NCBI GenBank assembly: GCA_016787755.1
Contig: JAEUUA010000026.1
Span: forward strand, 1 to 64,000
Direction of reading: 5' to 3'
Origin: Cyclobacteriaceae bacterium
GTDB taxonomy: Bacteria; Bacteroidota; Bacteroidia; Cytophagales; Cyclobacteriaceae
DNA: 64,000 nucleotides
A program made the translations under genes and the position numbers. Positions 1-8,353 of the stretch are shown here, one piece after another. The notes under the pieces are model-generated. The model worked only from the letters and a program-made list of their open reading frames with translations. It did not search any database and was not told where the DNA came from. The first letter of the stretch is position 1; each line of letters opens with the position of its first letter.

Positions 1-1416
1 GCAAAAACATTCAACCGTCCTGAATGGCAGAAATATCTTCAGGATCTACGGAAGCATAAAAGTCAAACCGATTTAGTGCTGTTTCTCAAGTGGGATAGGT
101 TCAGTCGAAACGCGGGAGATGCTTACCAAATGATTAACATCTTGAGAAAGCTTGGAGTTGAACCCCAAGCCATCGAACAACCACTTGATCTGTCTATTCC
201 GGAAAACAAGATGATGCTGGCTTTTTACTTAGCAGCGCCCGAAGTGGAGAATGACAGGCGTGCTTTGAATGTGATTCACGGCATGAGAAGAGCACGAAAA
301 GAAGGGCGATATATGGGATTGGCTCCTATTGGTTACATCAATAAAACTGATGAAGGTGGCAGAAAGCAAATTGCCCCCAAATACCCTGATGCAGATATTA
401 TTCGATGGTCATTTGAAAAGATAGCTGAAGGTATATACAATACAGAGCAGGTTTATAAGAGAGCAAAAGAGAAGGGATTTAAAGGCACCAAAAGTCTTTT
501 CTGGTTTGTGATAAGGAATCCAGTTTATTGTGGAAAAATATTTATCCCTAAATACAAAGACGAAGAGAGCCGGTTTGTCAAAGGGCAGCACGAGCCCATT
601 ATTACAGAGGCGTTATATTATCAAGTGCAAGACGTTTTGGATGGCAGAAAGAGAGGGCAATATCGGCTAAAGGTGGCTTCAAATGCTACCATGCCGTTAC
701 GTGGTTTTCTCATTTGCCCACACTGCGGTAAACTACTGACTGGGAGTGCTTCAAAGGGGCGCTACAAATACTATTCATACTATCATTGCTTTGATGGATG
801 CACATGCAGATTTAAAGCTGATTACGTGAATAATCTCTTTGAGTATGAATTGAAGAAATATATTCCTCGACCTGAAATGATGGAAGTCTACAAGATAGCT
901 TTGACCGAAGCATGGAATGATCAGACAAATCATCTACAGAATGACAGGAAGCAATTGCTGTCGGAGATCAAAGACTTCGAAGGAAAGTTATCCTACATCA
1001 GGGATTTGCTTTCATCAAAGCAACTCGACCCTGAAGATTTCAGGGAGATGAAATCGGAGTATTCCAGTAAACTGGAAAAGCTGGAGGTTAAACTCAGCGC
1101 GTGTGATGATAACCAAGTCAGCATTGACCAGTTATTAAATCGCGGGTTGGACAATCTGTTAAAGTTAGACTACATCTATGAAACCGGAGACATTGAAAAG
1201 AAGCGAGAGGTGATTGGTTCGATGTACCCCGAAAAATTGACTTTTGACGGATTCGTACTTCGAACCACTCGCATCAATGAGGCAGTACGTTTTATTTACA
1301 TGATGAACAGCGAGTTAGGAGCAAATAAAAACAGGACAAACGGAAAAAATTCCAATTTGTCCTGTCAAGTCGAGATGAGAGGATTCGAACCTCCGGCCTC
1401 CACGTCCCTAACGTGA
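1..1416 (+). CDS. Large serine recombinase, 5'-truncated by window edge
   Basis: The reading frame is open from base 1, so the gene starts outside the window. The visible part begins in the resolvase catalytic domain: LFLKWDRFSRN matches the conserved region following the catalytic serine, which is itself off-window. A recombinase domain follows (GYINK, NPVYCGKI). Next come a zinc ribbon with a CPHCG motif and a second Cys pair near base 800, and a C-terminal coiled coil. This is the large serine integrase architecture used by integrative elements. The last roughly 25 codons read through an inverted repeat and into the antisense strand of tRNA-Pro, so the present C-terminus is borrowed from the target site. 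The frame looks intact, so it is probably the integrase of an element lying to the left. Confidence 0.9.
   Translation, partial: AKTFNRPEWQKYLQDLRKHKSQTDLVLFLKWDRFSRNAGDAYQMINILRKLGVEPQAIEQPLDLSIPENKMMLAFYLAAPEVENDRRALNVIHGMRRARKEGRYMGLAPIGYINKTDEGGRKQIAPKYPDADIIRWSFEKIAEGIYNTEQVYKRAKEKGFKGTKSLFWFVIRNPVYCGKIFIPKYKDEESRFVKGQHEPIITEALYYQVQDVLDGRKRGQYRLKVASNATMPLRGFLICPHCGKLLTGSASKGRYKYYSYYHCFDGCTCRFKADYVNNLFEYELKKYIPRPEMMEVYKIALTEAWNDQTNHLQNDRKQLLSEIKDFEGKLSYIRDLLSSKQLDPEDFREMKSEYSSKLEKLEVKLSACDDNQVSIDQLLNRGLDNLLKLDYIYETGDIEKKREVIGSMYPEKLTFDGFVLRTTRINEAVRFIYMMNSELGANKNRTNGKNSNLSCQVEMRGFEPPASTSLT
1331..1365 (-). terminator. Intrinsic terminator of tRNA-Pro
   Basis: A perfect 10-bp inverted repeat (ACAGGACAAA at 1331-1340, complement at 1356-1365) is followed on the minus strand by a T-rich run ending near 1325. 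It lies directly downstream of the minus-strand tRNA-Pro. It also lies inside the 3' end of the recombinase reading frame. Confidence 0.7.
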
Positions 1417-1444
1417 TGCGCTAACCGGGCTGCGCTACATCTCG
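1370..1444 (-). tRNA. tRNA-Pro (anticodon AGG)
   Basis: All arms fold. The 7-bp acceptor stem (CGAGATG with CATCTCG) is perfect, the D stem is GCGC/GCGC, the anticodon stem is TCACG/CGTGG with loop TTAGGGA, and the T arm is GGAGG-TTCGAAT-CCTCT. Length is 75 nt and no CCA is encoded. The anticodon read from the loop is AGG (proline, CCU), which is uncommon in bacteria. The recombinase stop codon lies inside this gene on the opposite strand, so the tRNA 3' half is probably the attachment site of an integrated element. Confidence 0.88.
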
Positions 1445-1468
1445 AAAACTACTTTATCCTTAAAACTT

Positions 1469-1507
1469 GTGATGCGCTAATCCCGCTCAAAGCGGGACGC
1501 TACATCT
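1469..1507 (-). pseudogene. Truncated duplicate of the 5' half of tRNA-Pro
   Basis: The bases preserve the 5' acceptor strand, D-stem flanks and start of the anticodon stem of the neighbouring tRNA-Pro. The shared plus-strand words are GTGATGCGCTAA and CGCTACATCTCGAAAA. The D loop is replaced by a perfect small palindrome, TCCCGCT-TTG-AGCGGGA on the minus strand. The T arm and 3' acceptor strand are missing, so it cannot make a tRNA. It is probably a remnant of recombination at the tRNA site. Confidence 0.65.
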
Positions 1508-1581
1508 CGAAAAAATTCTATCATTCAAAACTAAAACCGTTGTTTCAATTTCGAGGGTGCAATAATAATAAATTTTTAGTT

Positions 1582-2196
1582 TTACTTTTTCTTCTGCTTG
1601 ATATCCCTAATAAATTTAGCCCAATTAAATGGGTTTAAGAAGGGATTGGTACGCGGTTGAAATTTATCAGCTGCTGAAGTAGACCATTGATCCATGTAAT
1701 AACGATAATTGGCCGCTCCATCCATGGGTGTGGTCTTAAGCATTAAGGCCATTAACTCAGCATTCAGATTTTTTTGATCAATTCCATTATCAAATGGAAT
1801 ATTAAGTGCCAGCACCGCTTCTTTGAAAACCTCTTCTGTGGGAAATGGCATAATCTGGACTTCACGCAAGTACGTTACATCCGAAACCATTTCAACAATG
1901 ATGGTTAAATTATCGTTGGCCCCCTTAGGCACAATATAGTGTTGGCGGTTGTACCCAATCGAACTAATTACTATACTATCCCCTTCAATCACTGGCATGG
2001 AAAAAAAACCAGCAGGACTGGTACTCGTTCCGCGCCCCGCCTTCGGCACATATACATGAACTCCAGGCAACACATTTACACTGTCACTCACAAAACCCGA
2101 GAGTTGAATAATCCTTCGCTTGTTTTGTGCCTGGCTCACAGAAACCGAACCAAGAAAAACAACGAAAACACACAGAACAAAGCCAATTGATCTCAC
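1582..2196 (-). CDS. Exported carboxypeptidase-regulatory-like domain protein
   Basis: A 204-residue protein with an N-terminal signal peptide (hydrophobic stretch, cleavage likely after VSQAQ). Residues about 30-110 form a carboxypeptidase D regulatory-like beta-sandwich: LSGFVSDS, PGVHVYVPKAGRGTSTSPAGFF and SISSIGY-type signatures, as in the plug-preceding domains of SusC proteins, here without a receptor barrel. The C-terminal 90 residues are unrecognised and end in a lysine tail. Start is GTG at 2196; an overlapping ATG two bases upstream is out of frame. It is divergent from the ArsR-type gene, with a TATCTTTG box 20 bp upstream. It is probably periplasmic or outer-membrane associated, with unknown function. 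Confidence 0.75.
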   Translation of the reverse strand: MRSIGFVLCVFVVFLGSVSVSQAQNKRRIIQLSGFVSDSVNVLPGVHVYVPKAGRGTSTSPAGFFSMPVIEGDSIVISSIGYNRQHYIVPKGANDNLTIIVEMVSDVTYLREVQIMPFPTEEVFKEAVLALNIPFDNGIDQKNLNAELMALMLKTTPMDGAANYRYYMDQWSTSAADKFQPRTNPFLNPFNWAKFIRDIKQKKK

Positions 2197-2215
2197 ATTA
2201 CCATCGTTAAGTTTT

Positions 2216-2223
2216 CAAAGATA
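2216..2223 (-). promoter_or_regulatory. Bacteroidota -7 box for the regulatory-domain protein
   Basis: The minus strand reads TATCTTTG, an exact match to the TAnnTTTG -7 consensus, 20 bp before the GTG at 2196. No convincing -33 TTG was found at the usual spacing. Confidence 0.5.
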
Positions 2224-2280
2224 GAGATTCAAGTGATTTTACCCTAATGCACGCCTACTTCCTCCACCAATGGTTTTTGT

Positions 2281-2288
2281 TATCTTCG
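2281..2288 (+). promoter_or_regulatory. Bacteroidota-type -7 box for the ArsR-like gene
   Basis: TATCTTCG differs from TAnnTTTG at one position. It places the transcript start near 2295, downstream of the longest possible start codon (2270). It therefore supports translation from the ATG at 2324. Confidence 0.45.
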
Positions 2289-2323
2289 CAGCAGCAAAAA
2301 AGTTACGAGGAAGCGCCTGTTTT

Positions 2324-2713
2324 ATGCGATTAAAACATTTTAATATTGATTTAGGAGCGCAAATTTTTCTGGCGTGTTCGGATACATCCCGCTTACGGAT
2401 ATTAAACCTGATTTTGACCAACGGTGAAATGTGCATTAGTGACCTGGAGCATATTCTGGAGTTCACCCAAACCAAAACTTCACGTCACTTGCTGTACTTA
2501 AAAAATTCCGGTATTCTTACTTCCCGTAAAATAAACCAATGGGTTTTTTACCAACTCAAAGAAGAAGTATTTGATATCACTCGTCAGATTTTTCAGTTTC
2601 TTAGTCGCGATGCGATCCTTCAAAAGGATCAGCAGGTTTTTCAAACCATGTATAACAATCGTGAACTATCTCTCAATAAATTAAAAATAAAGCCCATCAA
2701 TCAACACGCATGA
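2324..2713 (+). CDS. ArsR-family winged-helix transcriptional regulator
   Basis: About 129 residues from the ATG at 2324. This start was chosen because a promoter box lies between it and the longer start at 2270. A winged helix spans residues 10-85: the SDTSRLRILNLIL helix, the recognition region EFTQTKTSRHLLYLKNSGIL, and a wing ending WVFYQL. The layout is that of ArsR/SmtB repressors. The metal-binding CVC motif of classical ArsR is absent, so the ligand is unknown. The stop overlaps the start of the HAD gene by four bases (ATGA), implying co-translation. Confidence 0.8.
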   Translation: MRLKHFNIDLGAQIFLACSDTSRLRILNLILTNGEMCISDLEHILEFTQTKTSRHLLYLKNSGILTSRKINQWVFYQLKEEVFDITRQIFQFLSRDAILQKDQQVFQTMYNNRELSLNKLKIKPINQHA

Positions 2714-3408
2714 AGAAACCGTATCGCCATATTCTTTTTGACCTCGATCACACCCTTTGGGACTACGAAACGAATTCATCCGAAACATTACACGAACTTT
2801 TTTATCATTATAAAATGGCTGAAATGGGAGTTTCTTCCTTTCCAGAGTTTATAAAAACCTTTGTAACTGTAAATACGAATCTATGGACTCAATACGATTT
2901 GGGGCAAATTCATCGCGATGTGATTCGCAATGATAGGTTTCATAAAATTATGCTTGAATTTGGTATTGATGATTATGAATTCTCTTTAAAGCTTTCTGAT
3001 GAGTACATTGATCGATCCCCGAAGAAAGGGGCATTGATGCCAAATGCGAAAGAAATTTTAGAGTACCTGCATCCAAAATATCCCATGGTGATTGTTACCA
3101 ATGGATTTGATGAAATTCAGTCTGTAAAAATGGAATCTTCCGGCATCACATCGTATTTTAAAAGCGTTGTCACCTCGGCACGAGCGGGTCATAAAAAACC
3201 TTCGAAAGAAATTTTTGATTTTGCATTGGCCGAAAGTGGTTTTAATCCGAACGACACGTTAATGATTGGCGATAATTTACTTACCGACATAGGCGGGGCG
3301 CGAAACGCTTCACTGGATACGGTCTATTACAATCCGAATAAAATTGCCCATCAGGAAAAAACGGAGTATGAGATTAATGACTTGAAAGAGTTGCTGGATA
3401 TTCTTTAA
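2710..3408 (+). CDS. HAD hydrolase, YjjG-like pyrimidine 5'-nucleotidase
   Basis: A 232-residue cytosolic HAD-superfamily phosphatase. Motif I is FDLDHT with nucleophile Asp11 and acid Asp13. Motif II is VTNGF, motif III is the lysine in HKKPSKEIF, and motif IV is MIGDNLLTDIGGA. Length and the helical cap after motif I fit the YjjG subfamily, which dephosphorylates (often non-canonical) pyrimidine nucleotides; the substrate is inferred. It is translationally coupled to the ArsR-like regulator upstream through an ATGA overlap. No terminator is evident, and the downstream gap holds a dispersed repeat. Confidence 0.85.
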   Translation: MKKPYRHILFDLDHTLWDYETNSSETLHELFYHYKMAEMGVSSFPEFIKTFVTVNTNLWTQYDLGQIHRDVIRNDRFHKIMLEFGIDDYEFSLKLSDEYIDRSPKKGALMPNAKEILEYLHPKYPMVIVTNGFDEIQSVKMESSGITSYFKSVVTSARAGHKKPSKEIFDFALAESGFNPNDTLMIGDNLLTDIGGARNASLDTVYYNPNKIAHQEKTEYEINDLKELLDIL

Positions 3409-3460
3409 AACTCCGTCATAATAAAGTAATTTTGCAGCTGCTGTTACAGCCTCGTGCTTT

Positions 3461-3530
3461 CTTCGTGACTTTGAGTCTTCTTGGTTTAGAAAAAGTTAAC
3501 AATAAACCATAAAGGCACTGAGACACAAAG
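3461..3530. repeat. Degenerate dispersed inverted repeat (CTTTGTG type)
   Basis: Arms at 3461-3488 and 3503-3530 match as inverted copies at about 20 of 28 positions, ending GGTTTA / TAAACC. Each arm is built from degenerate CTTTGTG / CACAAAG words. It lies in the 220-bp gap before P5C dehydrogenase and resembles interspersed intergenic repeats seen in many bacterial genomes. Confidence 0.5.
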
Positions 3531-3628
3531 TTTCACACCTGAGTGCCAAAACACTTCGGTATGCAGGGCACAAAGCAAAATCAGTAAATAACGATTCTGA
3601 CTTTCATTTAAAATTAATCTTCAACACT

Positions 3629-5260
3629 ATGTCAACCGGTTTCTTCAAAATACCCACCCCTATCAATGAACCCATTTTATCATACGCACCCGGAAGCAAG
3701 GAACGGGCGGCAATAAAAAAAGCATTGGCAGAGGCGCGGGCAACGGTGTTGGATATTCCCATGTACATCGGTGCCGAAGAAGTTCGCACAGAAGACAAAA
3801 AAACACTTTCACCGCCTCACGATCATAAGCATGTACTGGCGCATTATCACATGGGCGACAAAAGTCATGTTGAGCAAGCAATTAATGCTGCATTGGCTGC
3901 GAAGGAATTGTGGGCAAACCTAAATTGGGAAAACAGAGCAAGTATCTTTTTAAAAGCTGCTGATCTGTTGGCCGGTCCATACCGAAGCAAAATAAATGCG
4001 GCCACCATGCTGGGTCAATCTAAAAATGCTTTTCAGGCTGAGATTGATTCGGCTTGCGAGTTGATTGACTTTATCCGTTTCAATGTTCACTTCATGGGTG
4101 AGATTTATAGCGAACAACCCATTTCATCACCCGGTGTTTGGAACCGACTTGAATACAGACCGTTGGAAGGATTTGTATTTGCATTAACACCCTTCAACTT
4201 CACTGCGATCGCGGGCAATTTGCCTACCAGTGCAGCCATGATGGGAAACACCGTAGTTTGGAAACCAGCCAACACTCAAATTTATGCAGCGAATGTAATC
4301 ATGCAGGTGCTGAAAGAAGCAGGCTTACCCGATGGGGTAATCAATTTAGTTTATGTAAGTGGGCCCGATGCTGGCGATGTGATTTTTAATCACCGCGATT
4401 TTGCAGGCATTCATTTTACCGGAAGCACCGGAGTGTTTCAAAATATTTGGAAGACGATTGGAAACAACATTCATAAGTTCAGAACCTATCCGCGCATTGT
4501 AGGCGAAACGGGTGGAAAAGATTTTATCATGGTACACAAGAGTGCCAATGCAAAAGAAGTATCCACCGCGATGGCCCGGGGTGCCTTTGAATACCAAGGG
4601 CAAAAATGTTCGGCCGCTTCACGATGCTACATTCCTTCCAACCTTTGGGATGATGTTAAAAAATACCTGATCGAAGATTTGAAAAGCTTTAAGATGGGGC
4701 CTACCGAAGATTTAGGAAATTTTATCAACGCGGTGATCGATGAAAAAGCATTCGACTCTATTGCAAGCTATATAGACAAAGCAAAGGCAAATCCAATGAA
4801 TGAGATTATTGCCGGTGGCAAGTACGATAAATCGAAAGGATATTTTATTGAGCCAACCGTTGTCCTTACCAAGGATGCATCTTCCGTCACCATGTGTGAA
4901 GAAATTTTTGGTCCCGTGCTTACAGTCTATGTATATCATTCTGAAAACTTTGAACAAACATTGGAGTTGGTTGATAGCACTTCACCTTATGCCCTTACAG
5001 GATCTATCATCTCCAAGGATCGCTATGCCATTGAACTAGCAACCAAAAAATTAGTGAATGCTGCGGGAAACTTTTACATCAATGACAAACCAACCGGTGC
5101 CGTAGTGGGGCAACAACCTTTTGGTGGAGCCCGTGGATCGGGGACCAATGATAAGGCAGGAGCCAAAGCCAACTTAATGCGCTGGGTTTCCATGCGAACA
5201 ATTAAAGAAACGTTTGTTCCTGCAACTGATTATAGATATCCTTTTTTGGAGAAGGAGTAA
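3629..5260 (+). CDS. pruA: L-glutamate gamma-semialdehyde (P5C) dehydrogenase
   Basis: A 543-residue aldehyde dehydrogenase of the P5CDH type, oxidising glutamate semialdehyde (from pyrroline-5-carboxylate) to glutamate with NAD+, the second step of proline catabolism. Visible features are the LTPFNFTAIAGN nucleotide-site region, general base Glu293 in VGETGGKD, nucleophile Cys327 in GQKCSAASR, and EEIFGPVLTVY near the C-terminus. Length matches monofunctional family members. It stands alone; no proline dehydrogenase or bifunctional PutA is visible in the window, so the partner must be elsewhere. It is cytosolic. Confidence 0.93.
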   Translation: MSTGFFKIPTPINEPILSYAPGSKERAAIKKALAEARATVLDIPMYIGAEEVRTEDKKTLSPPHDHKHVLAHYHMGDKSHVEQAINAALAAKELWANLNWENRASIFLKAADLLAGPYRSKINAATMLGQSKNAFQAEIDSACELIDFIRFNVHFMGEIYSEQPISSPGVWNRLEYRPLEGFVFALTPFNFTAIAGNLPTSAAMMGNTVVWKPANTQIYAANVIMQVLKEAGLPDGVINLVYVSGPDAGDVIFNHRDFAGIHFTGSTGVFQNIWKTIGNNIHKFRTYPRIVGETGGKDFIMVHKSANAKEVSTAMARGAFEYQGQKCSAASRCYIPSNLWDDVKKYLIEDLKSFKMGPTEDLGNFINAVIDEKAFDSIASYIDKAKANPMNEIIAGGKYDKSKGYFIEPTVVLTKDASSVTMCEEIFGPVLTVYVYHSENFEQTLELVDSTSPYALTGSIISKDRYAIELATKKLVNAAGNFYINDKPTGAVVGQQPFGGARGSGTNDKAGAKANLMRWVSMRTIKETFVPATDYRYPFLEKE

Positions 5261-5349
5261 GTATTTGTTATCCGAAAATTGTTTGAGATAAAGTGCCAGA
5301 AAATATTTTCTTAATCAGCTAGACTTTGGACATTAGACCATTGCAAATC

Positions 5350-5793
5350 ATGAAAAGAACCTGGGACTATAACCTTTTACGGAATGGTAGAATGAAAAAT
5401 TTAATGCTTGCACTAATTATGCTCGCTGGCCTATTTCTCTTTATTTACCGATTCTTCGAAAACACGAAGAATCATGTAGAGACCAATTTTATATCAATGG
5501 GCGTAATCTATTTAGTTGCGCTTTTACTATTTTCCTTCTTTCCGATCCGACAAGTAGTAGAGAAAATCAATCAATCTGAATTTGTAACCTATTACCTGAC
5601 CGGTTGGCTTACGTTTAATGAAAAAGCTTATTTGATGAAAGGCAACGATATTGTTAGAATTAAACAAGACGAAAAGAAGTATTACTGCTTGACAATAAGC
5701 ACAAAAAATGCTGGCGACATAATAATAGAAAGATATCCCACCCTTGACTCCGTGAAAATAAGAGAACGTCAATTAAATGAAATCTTAAACTAA
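5350..5793 (+). CDS. Hypothetical membrane protein with two TM segments
   Basis: About 147 residues from the ATG at 5350, preferred over an upstream TTG at 5326. Two transmembrane helices lie at roughly residues 20-38 and 50-70 (LMLALIMLAGLFLFIY and MGVIYLVALLLFSFF). A basic linker and a soluble C-terminal domain of about 70 residues rich in beta-type residues follow. The pattern of two TM helices plus a small PH-like cytosolic domain is common in uncharacterised Bacteroidota proteins. I do not recognise the family. It sits between P5CDH and the convergent GH78 gene. Confidence 0.6.
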   Translation: MKRTWDYNLLRNGRMKNLMLALIMLAGLFLFIYRFFENTKNHVETNFISMGVIYLVALLLFSFFPIRQVVEKINQSEFVTYYLTGWLTFNEKAYLMKGNDIVRIKQDEKKYYCLTISTKNAGDIIIERYPTLDSVKIRERQLNEILN

Positions 5794-5845
5794 TGCATTT
5801 TAGTTAAAATTGATAAAGATGGCGAACCATACCCTCTATAATTAA

Positions 5846-8194
5846 TTAGTCAACCAAGACTTTATTCTCACCCGATTTTAATTCTACCACTTTTCCGTTC
5901 CACTCCAACCTACCGGTAATCAAAGCCGGTAGAATCACTGTTCCTGTTAATTGATTTCCATTCTTTTTGAAATCAACACTCAAGTCACCTGCCCAGTGTG
6001 GTATGTTTCCTTTTACACTCTCAAGGTTTTGAAGTTGGGGACGGATCAACACTTTTTTGAATCCTGGAGTTTGTGGTTGTATTCCCGCAAAGGTGGCCAG
6101 CATTTCAAAATCAGGGCTTGCACTCCACGCATGGCATTCACTGCGATCCACTCCTTCCGGGAAAGTGGATAGCCCCAGTGTTATCAGGTCTTTCCACTTA
6201 TCAAGCAAGGTCATGTATAAATCGCCCGACTGTGCCAGGTTCATAGCACGGCCTAAATAAAAATCAAAGTATAATGTAGTAGGTGTTAAGTCTTTCGTTT
6301 CCACAATTCGCTTAACAAAATCATGCTGTTCCTCCTTTGGAACAATGCCACACAACACTGCCATAATATTACTATGCATACTAAAATGTTTTTTATCCGG
6401 GGTGTCGGCATACAATTGCCGGTTGGCATCCCAACATTGTTTTTTCACTCCTGCTTTCAACTGCTGACTGCGAAGTGAATATTTCTGCGCAAGTTCGGGT
6501 TGATTGTAATAGCCAAACATTTCAGCAGCCAGACTGAGTGTGTACGCATAGAAAAGAGAATTCGTAGTCAGTCGCTTGAAAAAGCTTTCTTCTACTATTT
6601 TATGGGTGGGGAATGAGTGGTCGAAGAAATCCCAATACGGTTGCTCACTCATCATGTTATCAGACGTCATGTATTGCTCAAAATGATCAAGCACGCGTTG
6701 CATACCCGGCAAAAATGATTTTACAAATTCAGGATCGTTGCGATACATAAAGTAATCATGCACCATCGTTACCCAAACCAATGAATAATTAGGAATGTAT
6801 TGTGGAAGTAATGACGGGTAACGACTATAGGTCAGTCCATCATACGTAAGTGATCCATGAAATTGTTCCAGTGCATTTTTCGCTAAGCGATCATCGCCCG
6901 AAACATAATAAGAAACCAACGCCTGAATGCGCGTATCCCCCACATATTGCAGGCGCTCCCAGTATGGGCAATCCATATAGGTTTCGTAAGCACACAGTCG
7001 TGCGGTATGCCAACCCATATCAAATACTTTTGATAACGATGGGTCACTTGATGAAAAAGAAGCTTTCTTCTCAAAGGGATAGGCTGTAAACCAGCTACCA
7101 AATTTTTCTATGGTTAGTGGATCGGTTCCTGTTATGATATCCAGTTGCACATATCGAAAGTTGCGATACGTAAGTGTTGTGAAAATTCTGTTCTTGTTTC
7201 CATCCGGTAAAAAAAAATCATACACTCCATGAATTGATTTACCTTGAATGGAATCTCGATTTCCTTTTTTCTTAATGTCTTCATACAACGCTTCTGCATA
7301 CGTTACTTTTACTTGACTTTGCTTTCCACCCGAGACTAATAACTCAGGAAATGCAGAAGTGAGAGTTTGTTGATCGATCAAAACAGAAGCAATAGTACTT
7401 GCCGGGATTGTAATCGGAAATGTAGTTGGTTGCTTAATCAAACCTGAACTTCTCCTAATGGTTCCATTCTTTTGATATGCTCGCTCCATCAACGGAATTG
7501 ATCGTGGTACGAGTTCCCACGTTGCATCACCATAGCCCACCACGCCAAAGGGAGCCCCGGTTTCAAAGGGGCTTGCTGCTTTCCAACCTGTCTCATTATA
7601 ATCTATTACTTCCCAGCCCCATGGAAATTTTGAGGCGTCCACTTTTTCTAATGGCCCGGCTGCATAATATTGATAAAAAAGATTGGGATCACCCGGCTTA
7701 AAAACTAACGGTGAGATGGATTCATCGGTCAAATACTTCCAGCTTTTATCTGTATTTACAAGAGCTGAAAGTGAATCATCGCCTTGCATAATCATAGCTG
7801 CCCGCTTGCCCATCATATACACCGGGGCGGCTTCAGCAAAATTTACAACCTGAACGGCAAGCACATTTTTTCCTTCCTTCAATAAAGGTGCAATATCCAA
7901 CGATTCGAATCGCCAATGGCGTGCGTCACTTATCTGCGGTCCATCCGTTACATACGTTCCATTCACAAAAAAGCGATACCGATTATCAGCTGAGAGATGA
8001 ATAACAAACTCATGAGGTTTTGACTTTAAAAGAAACGATTTTCTGAAATGATAAACACCGTATTGATACTCTCCTTCTGCCGGACCAATCCACCGTGCTT
8101 GCCAGCGATCATTCACAATATGATTTGACGGAGTAACCAGATGTTGACTAAAGCCAACCAATGGTAAGCATAGTAGGAAGAGTATTCGGACCAT
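5846..8194 (-). CDS. GH78-type alpha-L-rhamnosidase, exported
   Basis: About 782 residues from the ATG at 8194; a TTG at 8227 would add eleven residues before the signal peptide. The signal peptide ends near GFSQ. N-terminal beta-sandwich domains (RWIGP, FRKSF, RFFVNGTYV) lead to an (alpha/alpha)6 catalytic domain. That domain holds the hallmark CPYWERLQYVGD near residue 405, with its conserved acidic residues, and a late ECHAWSASP segment. The C-terminal beta domain (IRPQL, GTVILPA, LEWNGK) is typical of GH78. Expected role is release of terminal rhamnose from plant or bacterial glycans in the periplasm. It is a single-gene unit with a palindromic repeat upstream. Confidence 0.85.
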   Translation of the reverse strand: MVRILFLLCLPLVGFSQHLVTPSNHIVNDRWQARWIGPAEGEYQYGVYHFRKSFLLKSKPHEFVIHLSADNRYRFFVNGTYVTDGPQISDARHWRFESLDIAPLLKEGKNVLAVQVVNFAEAAPVYMMGKRAAMIMQGDDSLSALVNTDKSWKYLTDESISPLVFKPGDPNLFYQYYAAGPLEKVDASKFPWGWEVIDYNETGWKAASPFETGAPFGVVGYGDATWELVPRSIPLMERAYQKNGTIRRSSGLIKQPTTFPITIPASTIASVLIDQQTLTSAFPELLVSGGKQSQVKVTYAEALYEDIKKKGNRDSIQGKSIHGVYDFFLPDGNKNRIFTTLTYRNFRYVQLDIITGTDPLTIEKFGSWFTAYPFEKKASFSSSDPSLSKVFDMGWHTARLCAYETYMDCPYWERLQYVGDTRIQALVSYYVSGDDRLAKNALEQFHGSLTYDGLTYSRYPSLLPQYIPNYSLVWVTMVHDYFMYRNDPEFVKSFLPGMQRVLDHFEQYMTSDNMMSEQPYWDFFDHSFPTHKIVEESFFKRLTTNSLFYAYTLSLAAEMFGYYNQPELAQKYSLRSQQLKAGVKKQCWDANRQLYADTPDKKHFSMHSNIMAVLCGIVPKEEQHDFVKRIVETKDLTPTTLYFDFYLGRAMNLAQSGDLYMTLLDKWKDLITLGLSTFPEGVDRSECHAWSASPDFEMLATFAGIQPQTPGFKKVLIRPQLQNLESVKGNIPHWAGDLSVDFKKNGNQLTGTVILPALITGRLEWNGKVVELKSGENKVLVD

Positions 8195-8255
8195 GATAGA
8201 AAGATAATAAAAAAGGTTCCTGCTCAAAAGTTAGCCTATACTACTGAATTTATTA

Positions 8256-8319
8256 AAGTAGGCAGTAGCAGTCTGCAGTAGGCTGGGCATGCCGACTGCT
8301 TTCTGCGAACTGCCTACTT
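8256..8319. repeat. GCAGT-rich palindromic intergenic repeat
   Basis: A perfect 11-bp inverted repeat (AAGTAGGCAGT at 8256-8266, complement at 8309-8319) encloses further GCAGT/ACTGC words. It sits between the GH78 gene and creD. A related, longer and more degenerate stretch occurs at 13497-13676. Confidence 0.55.
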
Positions 8320-8353
8320 AATTTTACACAATCGATCTGTCAACTACCTGAAC

